Below, piece by piece: positions 33,227-43,920 of a stretch of 64,000 nucleotides of DNA. Source of the stretch: Phialocephala subalpina (taxonomy: Eukaryota > Ascomycota > Leotiomycetes > Helotiales > Mollisiaceae); the NCBI GenBank assembly GCA_900073065.1, contig FJOG01000013.1, positions 1,019,227 to 1,083,226 of the forward strand, in the 5' to 3' direction. A program made the translations under genes and the position numbers. Each line of letters begins with the position of its first letter. Position 1 is the stretch's first letter. The notes beneath the pieces are model-generated. The model was not told the origin of the DNA. It searched no databases and worked only from the letters and a program-made list of their open reading frames with translations.

Positions 33227-34462
33227 ATGGCTCCTCGAAAAGGATGGATTGATAAGAAAACCGCGACCCATTTCACGCTCGTTCATCGACCTCAAAATGA
33301 TCCCCTCATTCACGATGAATCCGCATCGTCTATGGTCCTGAATCCCACCCCGCTCCCGAATTCGAACAAAGTCAAGAAACTCGATGATCTGGCTTCAGAG
33401 CTTGGCTCGGAAGCAGAGCAGATCCGGGAAAATGAGGGCGAAGCCGCGAACTATGGCATTTACTACGATGATACCGAGTACGACTACATGCAGCATATGC
33501 GGGACTTGGGTTCTGGAGGAGGAGAAGCATATTTCGTCGAGGCTCCTGTACCAAAAAATGAGAAAAAGGGGAAGGGGAAGGAGAAACAACCTCTCGAAGA
33601 TGCGCTTAGGGATGCGAGCCTTGAAGATCGTGGAGGGTCTCTGTTAGATGAGGAAATTCTGCCTTCGAAGAATCTGCGAAGAGTCACGTATCAGGCGCAA
33701 CAAGATGTTCCGGATGCCCTGGCAGGGTTTCAGCCAGGCATGGACCCTCGATTGAGAGAAGTTCTGGAGGCGTTGGAGGACGAGGCATACGTGGACGAGG
33801 AAGACGACATCTTTGGAGAGCTGGCGAAGGATGGCGAGGAAATTGACGAGGATGAGTTCGAGCAGAATGCCTTCGAAGAGGACGAGGGCTGGGAGTCCGA
33901 TGTTACTGAAAAGCCAGTTAATGCATACAAAGATGCGCCTGTTCCTATCGCTGATTTCGCCAATGACGACTCAGAGGATCATGGTGATGGTGTCTGGATG
34001 GAGGATTTCAGCAAGTTCAAGAGAGAGCAAAAGTCAAAAGCACCTGCAACACCATCACAACCTGATCTTCAGTCTTCATTGATGACCACAACTACAGATG
34101 GTGGAAGAAAAAAGAAGAGGAAGGGTGCTTTGACAAATCCGTCTAGTTACTCAATGACATCCTCGTCCATGTTCCGGACCGAGGGTCTTACCATGCTGGA
34201 TGCGCGATTTGAGAAGATTGAGGAGCAATACAACGAGGATATGGATGATATGGCATCCGTCTCTGCAGCTTCCTCCACTGCATCGAGTGTTCGGGGACCT
34301 GTGAGGGGAGACTTTGATAACATCATGGACGACTTTTTGGGTAACTATTCGATGAGCGGTAAGAAGCACGTCAAGAAGGGGAAGTATCAGAGCGGTATGG
34401 AGCAGCTCGATGAGGTCCGCAAGGGGCTTGGTCCAGCAAGAATTCGCACTCAAAGGGCTTGA
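33227..34462 (+). CDS. LTV1: Ltv1, 40S ribosomal subunit assembly/export factor
   Basis: Intronless, 411 residues. The start [20 protein letters not shown] matches the conserved Ltv1 N-terminus (compare KKWIDKKNATTFQLVHR). Further family boxes are [15 protein letters not shown] (the 40S-binding segment), an acidic middle ([16 protein letters not shown]) and the C-terminal [13 protein letters not shown] and FDNIMDDFL helices. Ltv1 binds Rps3/Rps20 on the pre-40S beak and must be phosphorylated by casein kinase 1 for release; Ser-rich stretches near the C-terminus could serve. It is divergently paired with LSG1. Confidence 0.96.
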   Translation: MAPRKGWIDKKTATHFTLVHRPQNDPLIHDESASSMVLNPTPLPNSNKVKKLDDLASELGSEAEQIRENEGEAANYGIYYDDTEYDYMQHMRDLGSGGGEAYFVEAPVPKNEKKGKGKEKQPLEDALRDASLEDRGGSLLDEEILPSKNLRRVTYQAQQDVPDALAGFQPGMDPRLREVLEALEDEAYVDEEDDIFGELAKDGEEIDEDEFEQNAFEEDEGWESDVTEKPVNAYKDAPVPIADFANDDSEDHGDGVWMEDFSKFKREQKSKAPATPSQPDLQSSLMTTTTDGGRKKKRKGALTNPSSYSMTSSSMFRTEGLTMLDARFEKIEEQYNEDMDDMASVSAASSTASSVRGPVRGDFDNIMDDFLGNYSMSGKKHVKKGKYQSGMEQLDEVRKGLGPARIRTQRA

Positions 34463-36783
34463 TTTGGATGACTTTTCGAAAAGCGTATGGGTTTGGGCGT
34501 TCTGGGAAGGCATAGCATGGCGTTTAGATCATTGCGAGATACCTTCATTCCTCAAATAATCCATGAGAACTGCCTCCTTCAAAGTGTACCCTTCCGATAC
34601 AGTGCACCCCCAGCCCCCTTCTGTAATTGCAATGGTACCAGAGTTTCAAGCGATTCAGACCGCATTACTCACCAAATTCTCGCACTTCCACAGGTGATCT
34701 TCCTTAAAGCTCTTTTGCCTTTACATCACCCTAACATAAGCATTTTCCGTGACCTTTTTCACAAAATCAACGTAAAGTCTCTCATATTCTCTCACAAAGT
34801 AAGAGCATATTCTCAGCCTCTCCACCCTCCTTCCGTTCTACATTTTCACTTTCCTTTGTAGCCCAAATAGTGGTAGCGAAGTCAATTATATCTGGGTATA
34901 GCAGTAGTTCAATGAAAAGTCAGACATGAGATGTGAAGAACAGGCAATACAGGGACAACGCTCGTGCTCTAAAAGTGGAGGTATTTTGTAGCAGAACTTG
35001 AGGAGCACTTCCAGTAATGTTTGATCAAAACTCGGGGTGGATCCGATCTCCCTTGGCTAATCAAGTTCATGGATGCAAGTGTTGATGACTGTCCCCGGAA
35101 TCCTAGTAAGATTACTTTGGAGCGTTCCTTCTTGGGAACACCGTGATAGGAGTCGATTCAGAGTTGTTGATATTGTGAAAGATAATGACAATGTGCACAA
35201 AGTTTCCAGGACGGTCGGAACTGTCCTTGATTCTGCTCTCTCTTAACTACGATAACGAAATAAAACATTTGCTTCCTAGTAAAGTGGCGCTTATAAGTTC
35301 CTCAAACCCCGAAACTCGATAGAGAAGAGACATAAAATCCTCCTTCAGCCCGTAAATTCTAACTTCGGGTGTTGTGAGCTCTCGCCGAGGGAAAAAAGAG
35401 ACGGAATAACTACAAAAAGAGGAAACCAAAAGCGTCCTAAGGATATTAGGTCCTAAAGAGGAGGATGGGAGGCGGAATGATGAAGAGAGTGTAACGCTCG
35501 AGTTCATCCCCACTCTTAGATCTCCTTCACTCTTCGATATCTTGCACACTACAGTATATCTTTTAGCCTTGGTCTCTCCTTAATTATCATCCCTCATCTT
35601 CTTCAATCTCATTTCGAACCTCAGAATCTCCGCTCTCTGGTGCTCTCCTCTCCCGACCATCTTGGCACCCAGTACCCCACTACTAGCTATGCCAGCCCTT
35701 CACATTCCGAGTTGGAGTAGCGAAGTATGTAGGTAGAAGAGATAAAAACGATCAACCAGAGTTTTCTTGCGCCGCCTTCTCTTGCAGGACAGTCCGAAAC
35801 TCCTGAAAAGCGGAGCAATGTGCAAATGCTAGCTAACTGTCCTTGCACCTTGGCAAGGCCGGCATTGAGGTACACTAACGAGAACTTGGAATAAGACTTC
35901 GAGCAACATCTCATTAAAAAAAACCCCTTAGGGGGACATGCACTTAACCTCTCGGCAGCCATACTTTCGTAGAATATAAGGTTTCGAATGTTCTAAAATG
36001 TGTGGGACATCGTAAACTCATATCGGGTGGCAAAATGCCTCGTGCAACAGCTTTGGCTGTTTCCAAAGTACCAATACGCATAGCAATAGCCAAATCTTTC
36101 GGCGTCCCTCTTGACCTTCTCTGGATCTGGGTATCTTGCTTCCTAATCCTTCCACCAATTCTCTAAGTCTTGCTTGCGGAAAGACCCAACTCTCGACTGC
36201 TTGTTGATTATGTCCTCCTCAAGATCCTCCATTTTGGCAAGCATGTTGCTCGGCATGAGATTAAATAGGCTCTCCCAGGGGTCCTTGAGGACATTCTTTC
36301 TTTGACGAGAGTCTGCCAATGCTCGATGGCGGATTTGATGAATCTATGTTTCAGATGTGAAAATTAAGGAAATTTACTTCCGGCAAGACTCCATAGAATC
36401 ACAAGGAGTAAGGATCTAGGAGCAACTGCAGTTTTCGATGTGCTGAGGCAGGGGGGACTTTCGGACGGCGTGTCGTAGCCTAGTACAAGTACAAAGTAGC
36501 TCACTCAAAATTAAAAGCCGAACTCAGGTGATGCAAAGGTGCTGAGCACGGTCCGCCTGCGGTGTACAGTGGCAGAAAAGCTAAAAGTGGTCTAGCGCCA
36601 AAATAGCTCGAGCTATGCGACCGACAACGAGAGTGCATCAAAGGTGAGCGACAATGGTAAACAAAGAATATTCACTTATAACCTCACCTTCGACCAGGCT
36701 GGCGGTGCCCCACCCGCTAAAAAAAATTCTTATGGCCTCCTCTTCTCGTCTTCCAACCGCTACCATGATCAACATCAAGAAAA
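34463..36783. other. Intergenic, about 2.3 kb between LTV1 and SAC3
   Basis: No intact gene. The stretch around 35250-35960 shows degenerate minus-strand frames, and 35944-36345 contains a decayed coding remnant (listed separately). The frames at 34487-34861, 35247-35549 and 35687-35962 lack supportable motifs. Confidence 0.45.
35944..36345 (-). pseudogene. Possible decayed protein-coding remnant
   Basis: On the minus strand one frame reads well from about 36345 (DPWESLFNLMPSNMLAKMED, then KQDLENWWKD) to a TAG near 36150. A second frame continues through RGTPKDLAIAMRIGTLETAK and PDMSLRCPTHFRTFET to a TAA at 35944-35946. The two pieces are protein-like and collinear but need one stop suppressed and one frame change. 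I do not recognise the family. It may be a gene or transposon relic, or chance. Confidence 0.3.
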
Positions 36784-39700
36784 ATGCCTTCACAACGTCG
36801 TAACGGTCGCGCCCGGCGTGGACAAGCAAACAACTTCTTGAGATCACAAGGCGAAGGAACGACGAGTCGAGGAGCCCACAACTCCTCAGGTACGTCTAAT
36901 TGGGATGCTGCCCTTCATGAGATTATCGAAGAAGGAACAGATCGTCTGCAACGTCAAGCTCGCTCAGATCAGTTTGACATATCTCAAGCTCCTCGAGGCC
37001 CAAGGGCTATGCACGATGCTACAAACACCCATCACAACGCTCAGAACTATCGGGGCACAAAGAGAAAGGGTTTTAACCATGAACCTACAGATACGGACCG
37101 TCGAAACTCCTCGAACACGAGCCTATCGAACACATACGAAAACGATCGACTCGAGAATGCTGCGAAGCGGACTCGACGCGAAATGTCCACCACTCACTTC
37201 GGAGCTCCTTCTGGTGCACATGCGCCGACTATCTCCTCACCATTCGCGCCCAACCCATTCACACAAAAGAACCCAAATCCGTTTAGCCCATCACCCAATA
37301 CCTCTTCATCATTCGGACAACCCAGCGGCTCGAAGCCTACCCCCTCCGCACAACCCAACCCATTCAATACTGCGCGAACCGGCCAGTCAAAGTTCGGCTC
37401 TCATTGCGATCCCACCGAGGTATCGATGGCGTCGTTCCATAAGACTCCGGAGACTTCTGCCTCCTTAGCTGCGAAAATTGAAACCCTTCTAAGCAGAGAC
37501 CGACTCCACCCACCAACCTGGCCAAGTGTGGACTTCAATCGAAATCCAGGACTATGGGAGTCATACACCAAAGACGGCAGAGAGTTTCGCAAGAAGTATC
37601 GCGCTTCACTCACTCGTGCGGGCCTGATCGATGACCCAGATGTACCCAAGAAACTCGAGTTCGCCCTTGTCTTCAAAGGCACGTGCGACGAGATGTGTCC
37701 AGAGCTCGAGGCCGCAGAGCGAATTGTGGAGCGCAGATACGATCAATTTGAGAAGGACTACCTTGGTAATGGAGAGTTCTCAGCCCTACCAAACCCTTCT
37801 AAGATGATCAAGAAGCTCGCGAGATCAGCAGCAGGACAGGACAACCCTTTGCCAGTCGAGGTCCGCACTGTGCCTGCACTCAAGAGAACTCTCGATTACC
37901 TGATTGACGAAATCTTGGGCAAGATGGAACTTGCTTCGGTCCACGGCTTTGTCTGGGATCGTACCCGGGCAATTCGTCGCGATCTCGCCTTCTACCCCTC
38001 GTGGACAAATGAGGAATTGATAGACCGAGTTTACATCCTAGAGACTATTGCTCGATTCCACGTTGTGTCACTCCATCAAATGTCGAAGAAGGGCATCAAG
38101 GGAGGCTTCGTTGAGCAGCAGGAGCTTGAACAACTTAGCAAGACCCTTATCTCAATTCTCGAAGCCTATGGAGATTGTAGAAAGCAACAGGTCGAGTGTG
38201 AGAACGAAGCTGAATTCCGCGCCTATTACTTGCTGTTTAATCGTGGAAATCCTGGCATTCTGAAGACAGCTCAGGATTGGGGTTACAAGTTCTGGGTAGA
38301 ATCTCCAGAGGTCCAAATTGCGGCCAGTCTAGTAGAGGCATTCCAAAACACATGGGATGCTCATGGTCCACTTAAGAACCCAGCAACTCAAGGGAGTTCG
38401 GAGTTCGATATCGCTCAATGCGCCTTTTCCAAGTTCTTCTCCATTGTCGAGGATGGGAGCGTGTCCTACACCATGGCTTGCTTCGCTGAGATCTGCTTCA
38501 ACGACATCCGAAAGTCAATCATGACGACCATCCTGAAGTCTTATCGTAGGCAGAAGGACCAAACCAAGGATTGGACCTTGTCGAGACTGAACGCTTACTT
38601 ACGATTTGACGAAGAGGCCGATATTCTTTCATGGGGCGAACAGCATGGCTTGCATTTCGAGTCTGGTGATGAAGAGGAGTACCTGTCCTTTGATCAAAGT
38701 ACTCTAAAGAACCCTTGGTCAGCACATCAACAACAACATTCGTATGCATTAGTCGAGCGGAAGCGGGGTGATCACTCATTGACTGATGTTATTCGTACAA
38801 CTGTGTACGATACCAGTGAGGAAGAAGAGTATCCTATTGCTGAAGAGGAAGACGATGATCTGTTTGTGAAGGATGACTCGGATTGGGCAACAAGTCTGCC
38901 TCAACCCACTGCGGCACAGGAAGATATCCAGGAAGATTCTTCAGAAGAGGAGCCGTCGCACCGAGTCAACGACGTAGCAATCCAGAGCGAATCATCCACC
39001 ACAAACAACACCTCCACACCAAGATCCTTATTTGATAGGATTGGAACACCAAAGACTTTCGGCAGTGACTTCTTCACCTCATCACCAAAGGAGAGTTCCA
39101 CGCCAAAGCAAGACCCGCCTTCGATTTTTGCAAAGCCACCAGGAAACGAAGCACCATCGGTCTTCACGCAGCCAGCCAAAGAGCATCCATCCGCAACCCA
39201 GGCTAAGCCTCCGTTTTCCTTCCCAACACAACCACCTACATCATCCATTCAGTTAGGCGGCATATCTGATAATGCTACAACCTGTGCATCTGCTCCAACA
39301 GCCCCATTGACATTTGGCCTGCAACCAAGTCTAAATGCACCTGAGGCAATCCAGCCTATGGGCAAACCTGCGACTGCAACTCAGGCTCCCGTTCCGCAGC
39401 CGTCTTTGTTCCCTACCGCGCCTACCCCGACTGCATCTATCTTTCCAGCTACGGACACACCAATTCCACCCCCTTCGTTCGGCACCAACCCGCAACCACC
39501 TGCAGCTAGCGGTAGCAGCATGACGACACCCCCTAACTTTACAAACACCCCTACAACACAACCAGAATCTTTCGATGTACCCCAACCTACCCCACCCCCA
39601 AACAGGCCGCGAAAGATACTTAGAGTTGCGGAGTGGGTTACTCTTGGCGAAGGAGGACTTCTGGATGAATTTACGCAATTGCATACTGAGAAACTCCTTT

Positions 39701-40701
39701 GGGCAGTTGCTGAGATGTACGTGGCAGAACAGCAGAAGATTGCCGATGAGCAGGCTGCGGCTCAAGCCCAGATTGAGGCGGATCATTTCAGGTACAAAAG
39801 CTTGGCTACCAGATTCGGTCGCCAATGGCGCGAGACGGTGCGTCGGTTGGGGCTGAAGAGAAGGGGAAGAGAGGCCAGAAAGGCTAGGAAGGCTTTCGCA
39901 GAAAGCACCAGAGCAGCTAAGGCAGCCAAGAAGGCGAATCTTGTGGAGGACTTCCGATCTTCTACGCAAGCCAAGCGACGAGAGGGTCTAGAGAGACGTG
40001 ATAGTCTTGAGAGTCTTCTGGATGAGACGGGAGTCCTGAATGGTGTTCATGATGCGGAAGAGGAGCTTCGTTCTATCGTAAAGGAGGAAATTCGCGCCGT
40101 CATGCGACTCGATCGAAGCGGTTCATCAAATAAACGCCCTAGATCCGAAGAGTCCACGAACAGCATGGCATCCAGCAACAGGCACAAGCGTGGCAGATCC
40201 GATAACCCTCTAGGGCGTTCACTTCTCTCTGATCCTACCTATCTTGATGGTGGGTCGAGAATACACTTAATGAAGGACTATAATGATCAAGATGAGCGTC
40301 GTCGCCAGGTTAGCGGCGTTCAAACCGATTACTTCCGTCTTAAGGCACGAGGAATTACCACACTACACAACGGTGCGCCACTTGCCAGCTCGGCCGCCAA
40401 AGATATTGTACATCAAAAGCACTCATTCGATGGTATCAGCAAGCCAAAGACACCTCACCAGCAGAAGGTCCAATCATGGGCCCGAAGTGTTCCAGCAAAG
40501 CCTGTGCCAGCATTCGAAGAGCGATCACCAACTGAGGAATATGAAAATAAGAAGGAGCAGACAGAGAAGAGAGGATTGGACGATAATGACGAGAAATTGT
40601 TTGCGCGATTGAGGAAGGTCCGAGAGCAGATGGATGAGGGAGCTGAATGGTTTAGGAAGCAGATCTCGAGGAGCCAGAGCAAAAGCAAGAGCTCGTCTTG
40701 A
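36784..40701 (+). CDS. SAC3: Sac3/GANP-family nuclear mRNA export factor
   Basis: Single exon, 1305 residues. The N-terminus has FG-type nucleoporin-like motifs (PFAPNPF, SFGQPSG, KFGS). The SAC3 domain spans about residues 295-560, with the signature FKGTCDEMCPELEAAERIVE, then FVWDRTRAIRRDL and FHVVSLHQM. A second low-complexity Pro/Thr/Phe-rich region follows, then a basic helical C-terminal part. Sac3 scaffolds TREX-2 (Thp1, Sus1, Cdc31, Sem1), tethering active genes to the nuclear pore for mRNA export. The CID helix that binds Sus1/Cdc31 should lie around residues 950-1010. The last codons lie in a tandem duplication that extends downstream. Confidence 0.94.
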   Translation: MPSQRRNGRARRGQANNFLRSQGEGTTSRGAHNSSGTSNWDAALHEIIEEGTDRLQRQARSDQFDISQAPRGPRAMHDATNTHHNAQNYRGTKRKGFNHEPTDTDRRNSSNTSLSNTYENDRLENAAKRTRREMSTTHFGAPSGAHAPTISSPFAPNPFTQKNPNPFSPSPNTSSSFGQPSGSKPTPSAQPNPFNTARTGQSKFGSHCDPTEVSMASFHKTPETSASLAAKIETLLSRDRLHPPTWPSVDFNRNPGLWESYTKDGREFRKKYRASLTRAGLIDDPDVPKKLEFALVFKGTCDEMCPELEAAERIVERRYDQFEKDYLGNGEFSALPNPSKMIKKLARSAAGQDNPLPVEVRTVPALKRTLDYLIDEILGKMELASVHGFVWDRTRAIRRDLAFYPSWTNEELIDRVYILETIARFHVVSLHQMSKKGIKGGFVEQQELEQLSKTLISILEAYGDCRKQQVECENEAEFRAYYLLFNRGNPGILKTAQDWGYKFWVESPEVQIAASLVEAFQNTWDAHGPLKNPATQGSSEFDIAQCAFSKFFSIVEDGSVSYTMACFAEICFNDIRKSIMTTILKSYRRQKDQTKDWTLSRLNAYLRFDEEADILSWGEQHGLHFESGDEEEYLSFDQSTLKNPWSAHQQQHSYALVERKRGDHSLTDVIRTTVYDTSEEEEYPIAEEEDDDLFVKDDSDWATSLPQPTAAQEDIQEDSSEEEPSHRVNDVAIQSESSTTNNTSTPRSLFDRIGTPKTFGSDFFTSSPKESSTPKQDPPSIFAKPPGNEAPSVFTQPAKEHPSATQAKPPFSFPTQPPTSSIQLGGISDNATTCASAPTAPLTFGLQPSLNAPEAIQPMGKPATATQAPVPQPSLFPTAPTPTASIFPATDTPIPPPSFGTNPQPPAASGSSMTTPPNFTNTPTTQPESFDVPQPTPPPNRPRKILRVAEWVTLGEGGLLDEFTQLHTEKLLWAVAEMYVAEQQKIADEQAAAQAQIEADHFRYKSLATRFGRQWRETVRRLGLKRRGREARKARKAFAESTRAAKAAKKANLVEDFRSSTQAKRREGLERRDSLESLLDETGVLNGVHDAEEELRSIVKEEIRAVMRLDRSGSSNKRPRSEESTNSMASSNRHKRGRSDNPLGRSLLSDPTYLDGGSRIHLMKDYNDQDERRRQVSGVQTDYFRLKARGITTLHNGAPLASSAAKDIVHQKHSFDGISKPKTPHQQKVQSWARSVPAKPVPAFEERSPTEEYENKKEQTEKRGLDDNDEKLFARLRKVREQMDEGAEWFRKQISRSQSKSKSSS

Positions 40702-40935
40702 TATGTTTCCTTGCATATATATGGCGTTTGCAGCGGACTATCATGGATGTGGCCTTGCTTCATCACAGTCATGAAGTTCTCTGGGTGGATGGGGAGCAGA
40801 TCTTGAGGGAAAAGAGCAAAAGGAAGAAAAGCTCGTCTTGATGTCTTACCAGCAGCATTTGTGGCGTTTGTGGCGGACTTTTTATGGATGTGGCATTGCT
40901 TCGTCACAATCATGGAAGGAGTTCTCTGGATGGAT
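40659..40935. repeat. Tandem duplication (137-bp spacing) of the SAC3 3' end
   Basis: Copy 1 (40659-40795) starts gcagatctcgagg, includes the final SAC3 codons and stop (gctcgtcttgat) and the block catggatgtgg-cttgcttc-tcaca-tcatg--gttctctgg-tggatg. Copy 2 (40796 to about 40935) repeats all of these in order with about 20 differences. The downstream copy is untranslated. Confidence 0.85.
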
Positions 40936-42044
40936 GAAACGCATTTACGGGGCGTTGGAGACTTGTACTGTACATATTTATGATACCCCGTTGGGTAAGA
41001 GATGTAGTAAAATCCCAGCAAAATGGTACTGACGAACCCCAATGCTGTTTCTTTCTGATTTTGTGATTCTGTGGTTGTTACTTCTCGATTCTTTCAAGAG
41101 TGGGCTTGATCTTGTGCAATGTTCTTAGAGTTGAGCTGGCAACCTTTCCAATGTGCCCACGAGCAAACGCTTCTAGCACAATCTAGCTGCATTTGAAGCA
41201 TCCATCCCGAACCACTGGAATGCTTTCTCTGTTCAATCCGGTATATCCATCTTGGGGTCATTCTCTCCTCGAAGAAGTCCAACAACCAAATCATAGAGGG
41301 GAAGTAGCATGGGCGACAGGGTTGTGATAGTCAAGCAAGCGAGTTTTGAACATCACGCAAATGACCTTGAACAGAGACCTCTGCCCACCGTGCCAAAAAT
41401 TGGTGCGAAATTCCTGCAAAGCTAGAGTCAAGCATTCATGGTAGACTACCTGATCAAATCTAAGATGTTCTGTTGTTGTGGTCGAGTATGAGTTCCTGAA
41501 ATGTTGAATTAATTTTGGAGGGGTCGCTTTTCAATTTAGGGGTTTGAACATCAGGTATTTAGATCCTTTGACTTGACAAGTCTCTTCCTATCAGTCTAAG
41601 TCACAAATTTCGTATCGTAGAAGCCGGTCCTTCTGCGTAAAATGCTCACTTTGTAACTCCTATGGGTGCTGCATCTTGCGGTGTTGATGGGTAGCCAGGA
41701 TAGGTACGGACTCAAGTTGACCAAATGGTCCCCTACTATTTGCTTATGTGGCATGATGACATTGTGGGCAGTATACAAATGCCTGATGGTTTCTATATCG
41801 CACAAGACATTCCACGAGGAACACAAGTACAGTTGGACAAAAGAGGGGTGAAGTTCTTCACACGGCACGTGACTAACAGCTAGCCCCAGAACGTGTTAGA
41901 TCAATTCTCTCCACCAACCAAAGAAATTTAGCTTCGGGTAAAAAAAGCTCTCGATATTTCGAGTTCATGCAGCAGTCGACCTCTCACTTCGATACGCACA
42001 AAGCACGGCAACCTTCGAACCTATTCTAGGCGCCAATCGACAAG
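40702..42044. other. Intergenic, about 1.3 kb between SAC3 and CBF5
   Basis: It contains the second copy of the SAC3 3'-end duplication, then sequence with no recognisable gene. The frames at 41094-41294, 41596-41868 and 41666-41851 lack motifs. The last 150 bp are the CBF5 promoter/leader, with gcacgtgac at 41861. Confidence 0.45.
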
Positions 42045-43666
42045 ATGGCTTTGGTCGTGTCGAAAAAGGAGCAGGAGGTGGATTATACCATCAAGCCTGA
42101 AGCTGTAACTCCAGCAATCGATACCAGCACATGGCCTTTGCTGCTCAAGAACTACAATAATTGTAGGTCAAATCAAAAGACGTGTGCCACAATGCTAATG
42201 GCAATGCAGTACTCGTCCGCACAGGTCACTTCACGCCCATTCCCAATGGCTGCACGCCATTGAAGAGAGACCTCAAATCCTGTATTTCCTCCGGTGTCAT
42301 AAATCTCGACAAACCCTCCAACCCGTCTAGTCACGAAGTTGTCGCGTGGGTGAAGCGCATGCTGAGGTACGAATCACACGCAGCGGGATCGATGTTAAGA
42401 TACTGACGTATTTTTGCAGAGTCGAGAAAACCGGTCACAGTGGTACTCTTGATCCCAAAGTCACAGGCTGCTTGATCGTCTGCATAGACCGCGCAACCAG
42501 ACTTGTTAAGTCACAACAAGGTGCTGGAAAGGAGTATGTTTGTGTTATTAGATTACACGATAAGCTGCCTGGAGGTGAAGCACAGTTTGCACGCGCGCTC
42601 GAGACCTTGACTGGTGCTCTCTTCCAACGTCCTCCTTTGATCTCCGCCGTCAAGCGACAACTTCGTATCCGAACCATCCACGAGAGCAAGCTTTACGAGT
42701 TCGATAATGACCGACACTTGGGCGTTTTCTGGGTCAGTTGCGAGGCAGGAACATACATCCGAACATTGTGTGTACACTTGGGATTGCTGTTGGGTGTTGG
42801 TGCTCATATGCAAGAGCTGCGAAGAGTGCGAAGTGGTGCCATGGATGAGCAAGAGAACATGGTCACCCTTCACGATGTGTTGGATGCTCAATGGATGCAG
42901 GACAACACCCGCGACGAGTCATACTTGAGAAGGGTGATTGCTCCTTTGGAGACACTGCTTACTACCTACAAGAGAATTGTCGTTAAGGATAGCGCCGTCA
43001 ATGCCGTATGCTACGGTGCCAAGCTCATGATTCCTGGTTTACTCCGATATGGTACGTACAATTCTTCTCTTCGAGGAATACTTGCTAATCCACATTACAG
43101 AGGCTGGTATTGAGGTTCATGAAGAGGTTGTTCTCATGACCACCAAAGGTGAAGCTATCGCGCTAGGCATCGCCCAAATGTCCACAGTCGAGCTCTCCAC
43201 CTGTGACCACGGCGTTGTAGCTAAAGTCAAGCGCTGCATCATGGAACGAGATCTGTACCCTCGACGATGGGGTCTCGGTCCTGTAGCTCTTGAGAAGAAG
43301 AAGTTGAAGTCAGATGGCAAACTTGACAAGTATGGTCGACCCAACGAGGCCACACCTGCCAAGTGGAACTCCGAATACACAGATTTCAATGCTCCTCTAG
43401 ATGGTTCAGTCGCTACTCCCGTGGCTGAAATCACCTCCAAGGCAGATGTTATGGCTGCACCAGTGCTTTCTCCTGTCGATGCGGATGCCTCGATTGCTGA
43501 TGTTTCGATGATCAGCAATGGGGTTGAGGATAGTGGCAAGAAGCGGAAGCGTCATGAGGGTGAGACAGCCGAGGAGAAGGCAGAGCGAAAACGCAAGAAG
43601 AAGGAGAAGAAAGAGAAGAAGGCTAAGAAGGAGGGCAAGAAGGTCCAGGAAAGTGACAGCGAGTAA
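42045..43666 (+). CDS. CBF5: Cbf5/dyskerin, catalytic subunit of H/ACA snoRNP pseudouridine synthase
   Basis: Four exons (42045-42162, 42210-42366, 42420-43051, 43101-43666) give 490 residues. The TruB catalytic domain carries [17 protein letters not shown] and [16 protein letters not shown] with catalytic Asp103. [10 protein letters not shown], the [15 protein letters not shown] motif and a C-terminal PUA domain ([20 protein letters not shown]) follow. The tail is a long Lys/Glu run ([11 protein letters not shown]), typical of fungal Cbf5. The enzyme isomerises uridines in rRNA guided by box H/ACA snoRNAs and is needed for rRNA processing in the nucleolus. All introns are 47-53 nt and phase-consistent. 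Confidence 0.96.
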
Positions 43667-43920
43667 TCTTGCTCAACGCTTAGTTGGATTGGATGCTTTG
43701 CTTAATGACCTCCTGGATATGGCTGTGCGGCTTGCATATTTCTTCCGGCGTTCGATTGTAACATACGTGCTGCAGAATAGTTGCAGAGCGGGAACGGGTA
43801 AAATTGGAGTTGGTCTATTTGTCTGGGTATCAGAACATAAAAAGCTTTTCAAATTTGCTTCCTTTCCGCTCCTGTTTCGTGACGCCCAAGTGGGCAAACA
43901 CAATTCTCAGCTTTTGTTAG

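Noticed and set aside
38901..39248. 115-codon minus-strand open frame rich in Gly and Val
   Set aside because: Shadow of the low-complexity middle of SAC3.
40455..41042. 195-codon minus-strand open frame with an internal duplication
   Set aside because: Antisense to the SAC3 end; the internal repeat simply reflects the DNA duplication.
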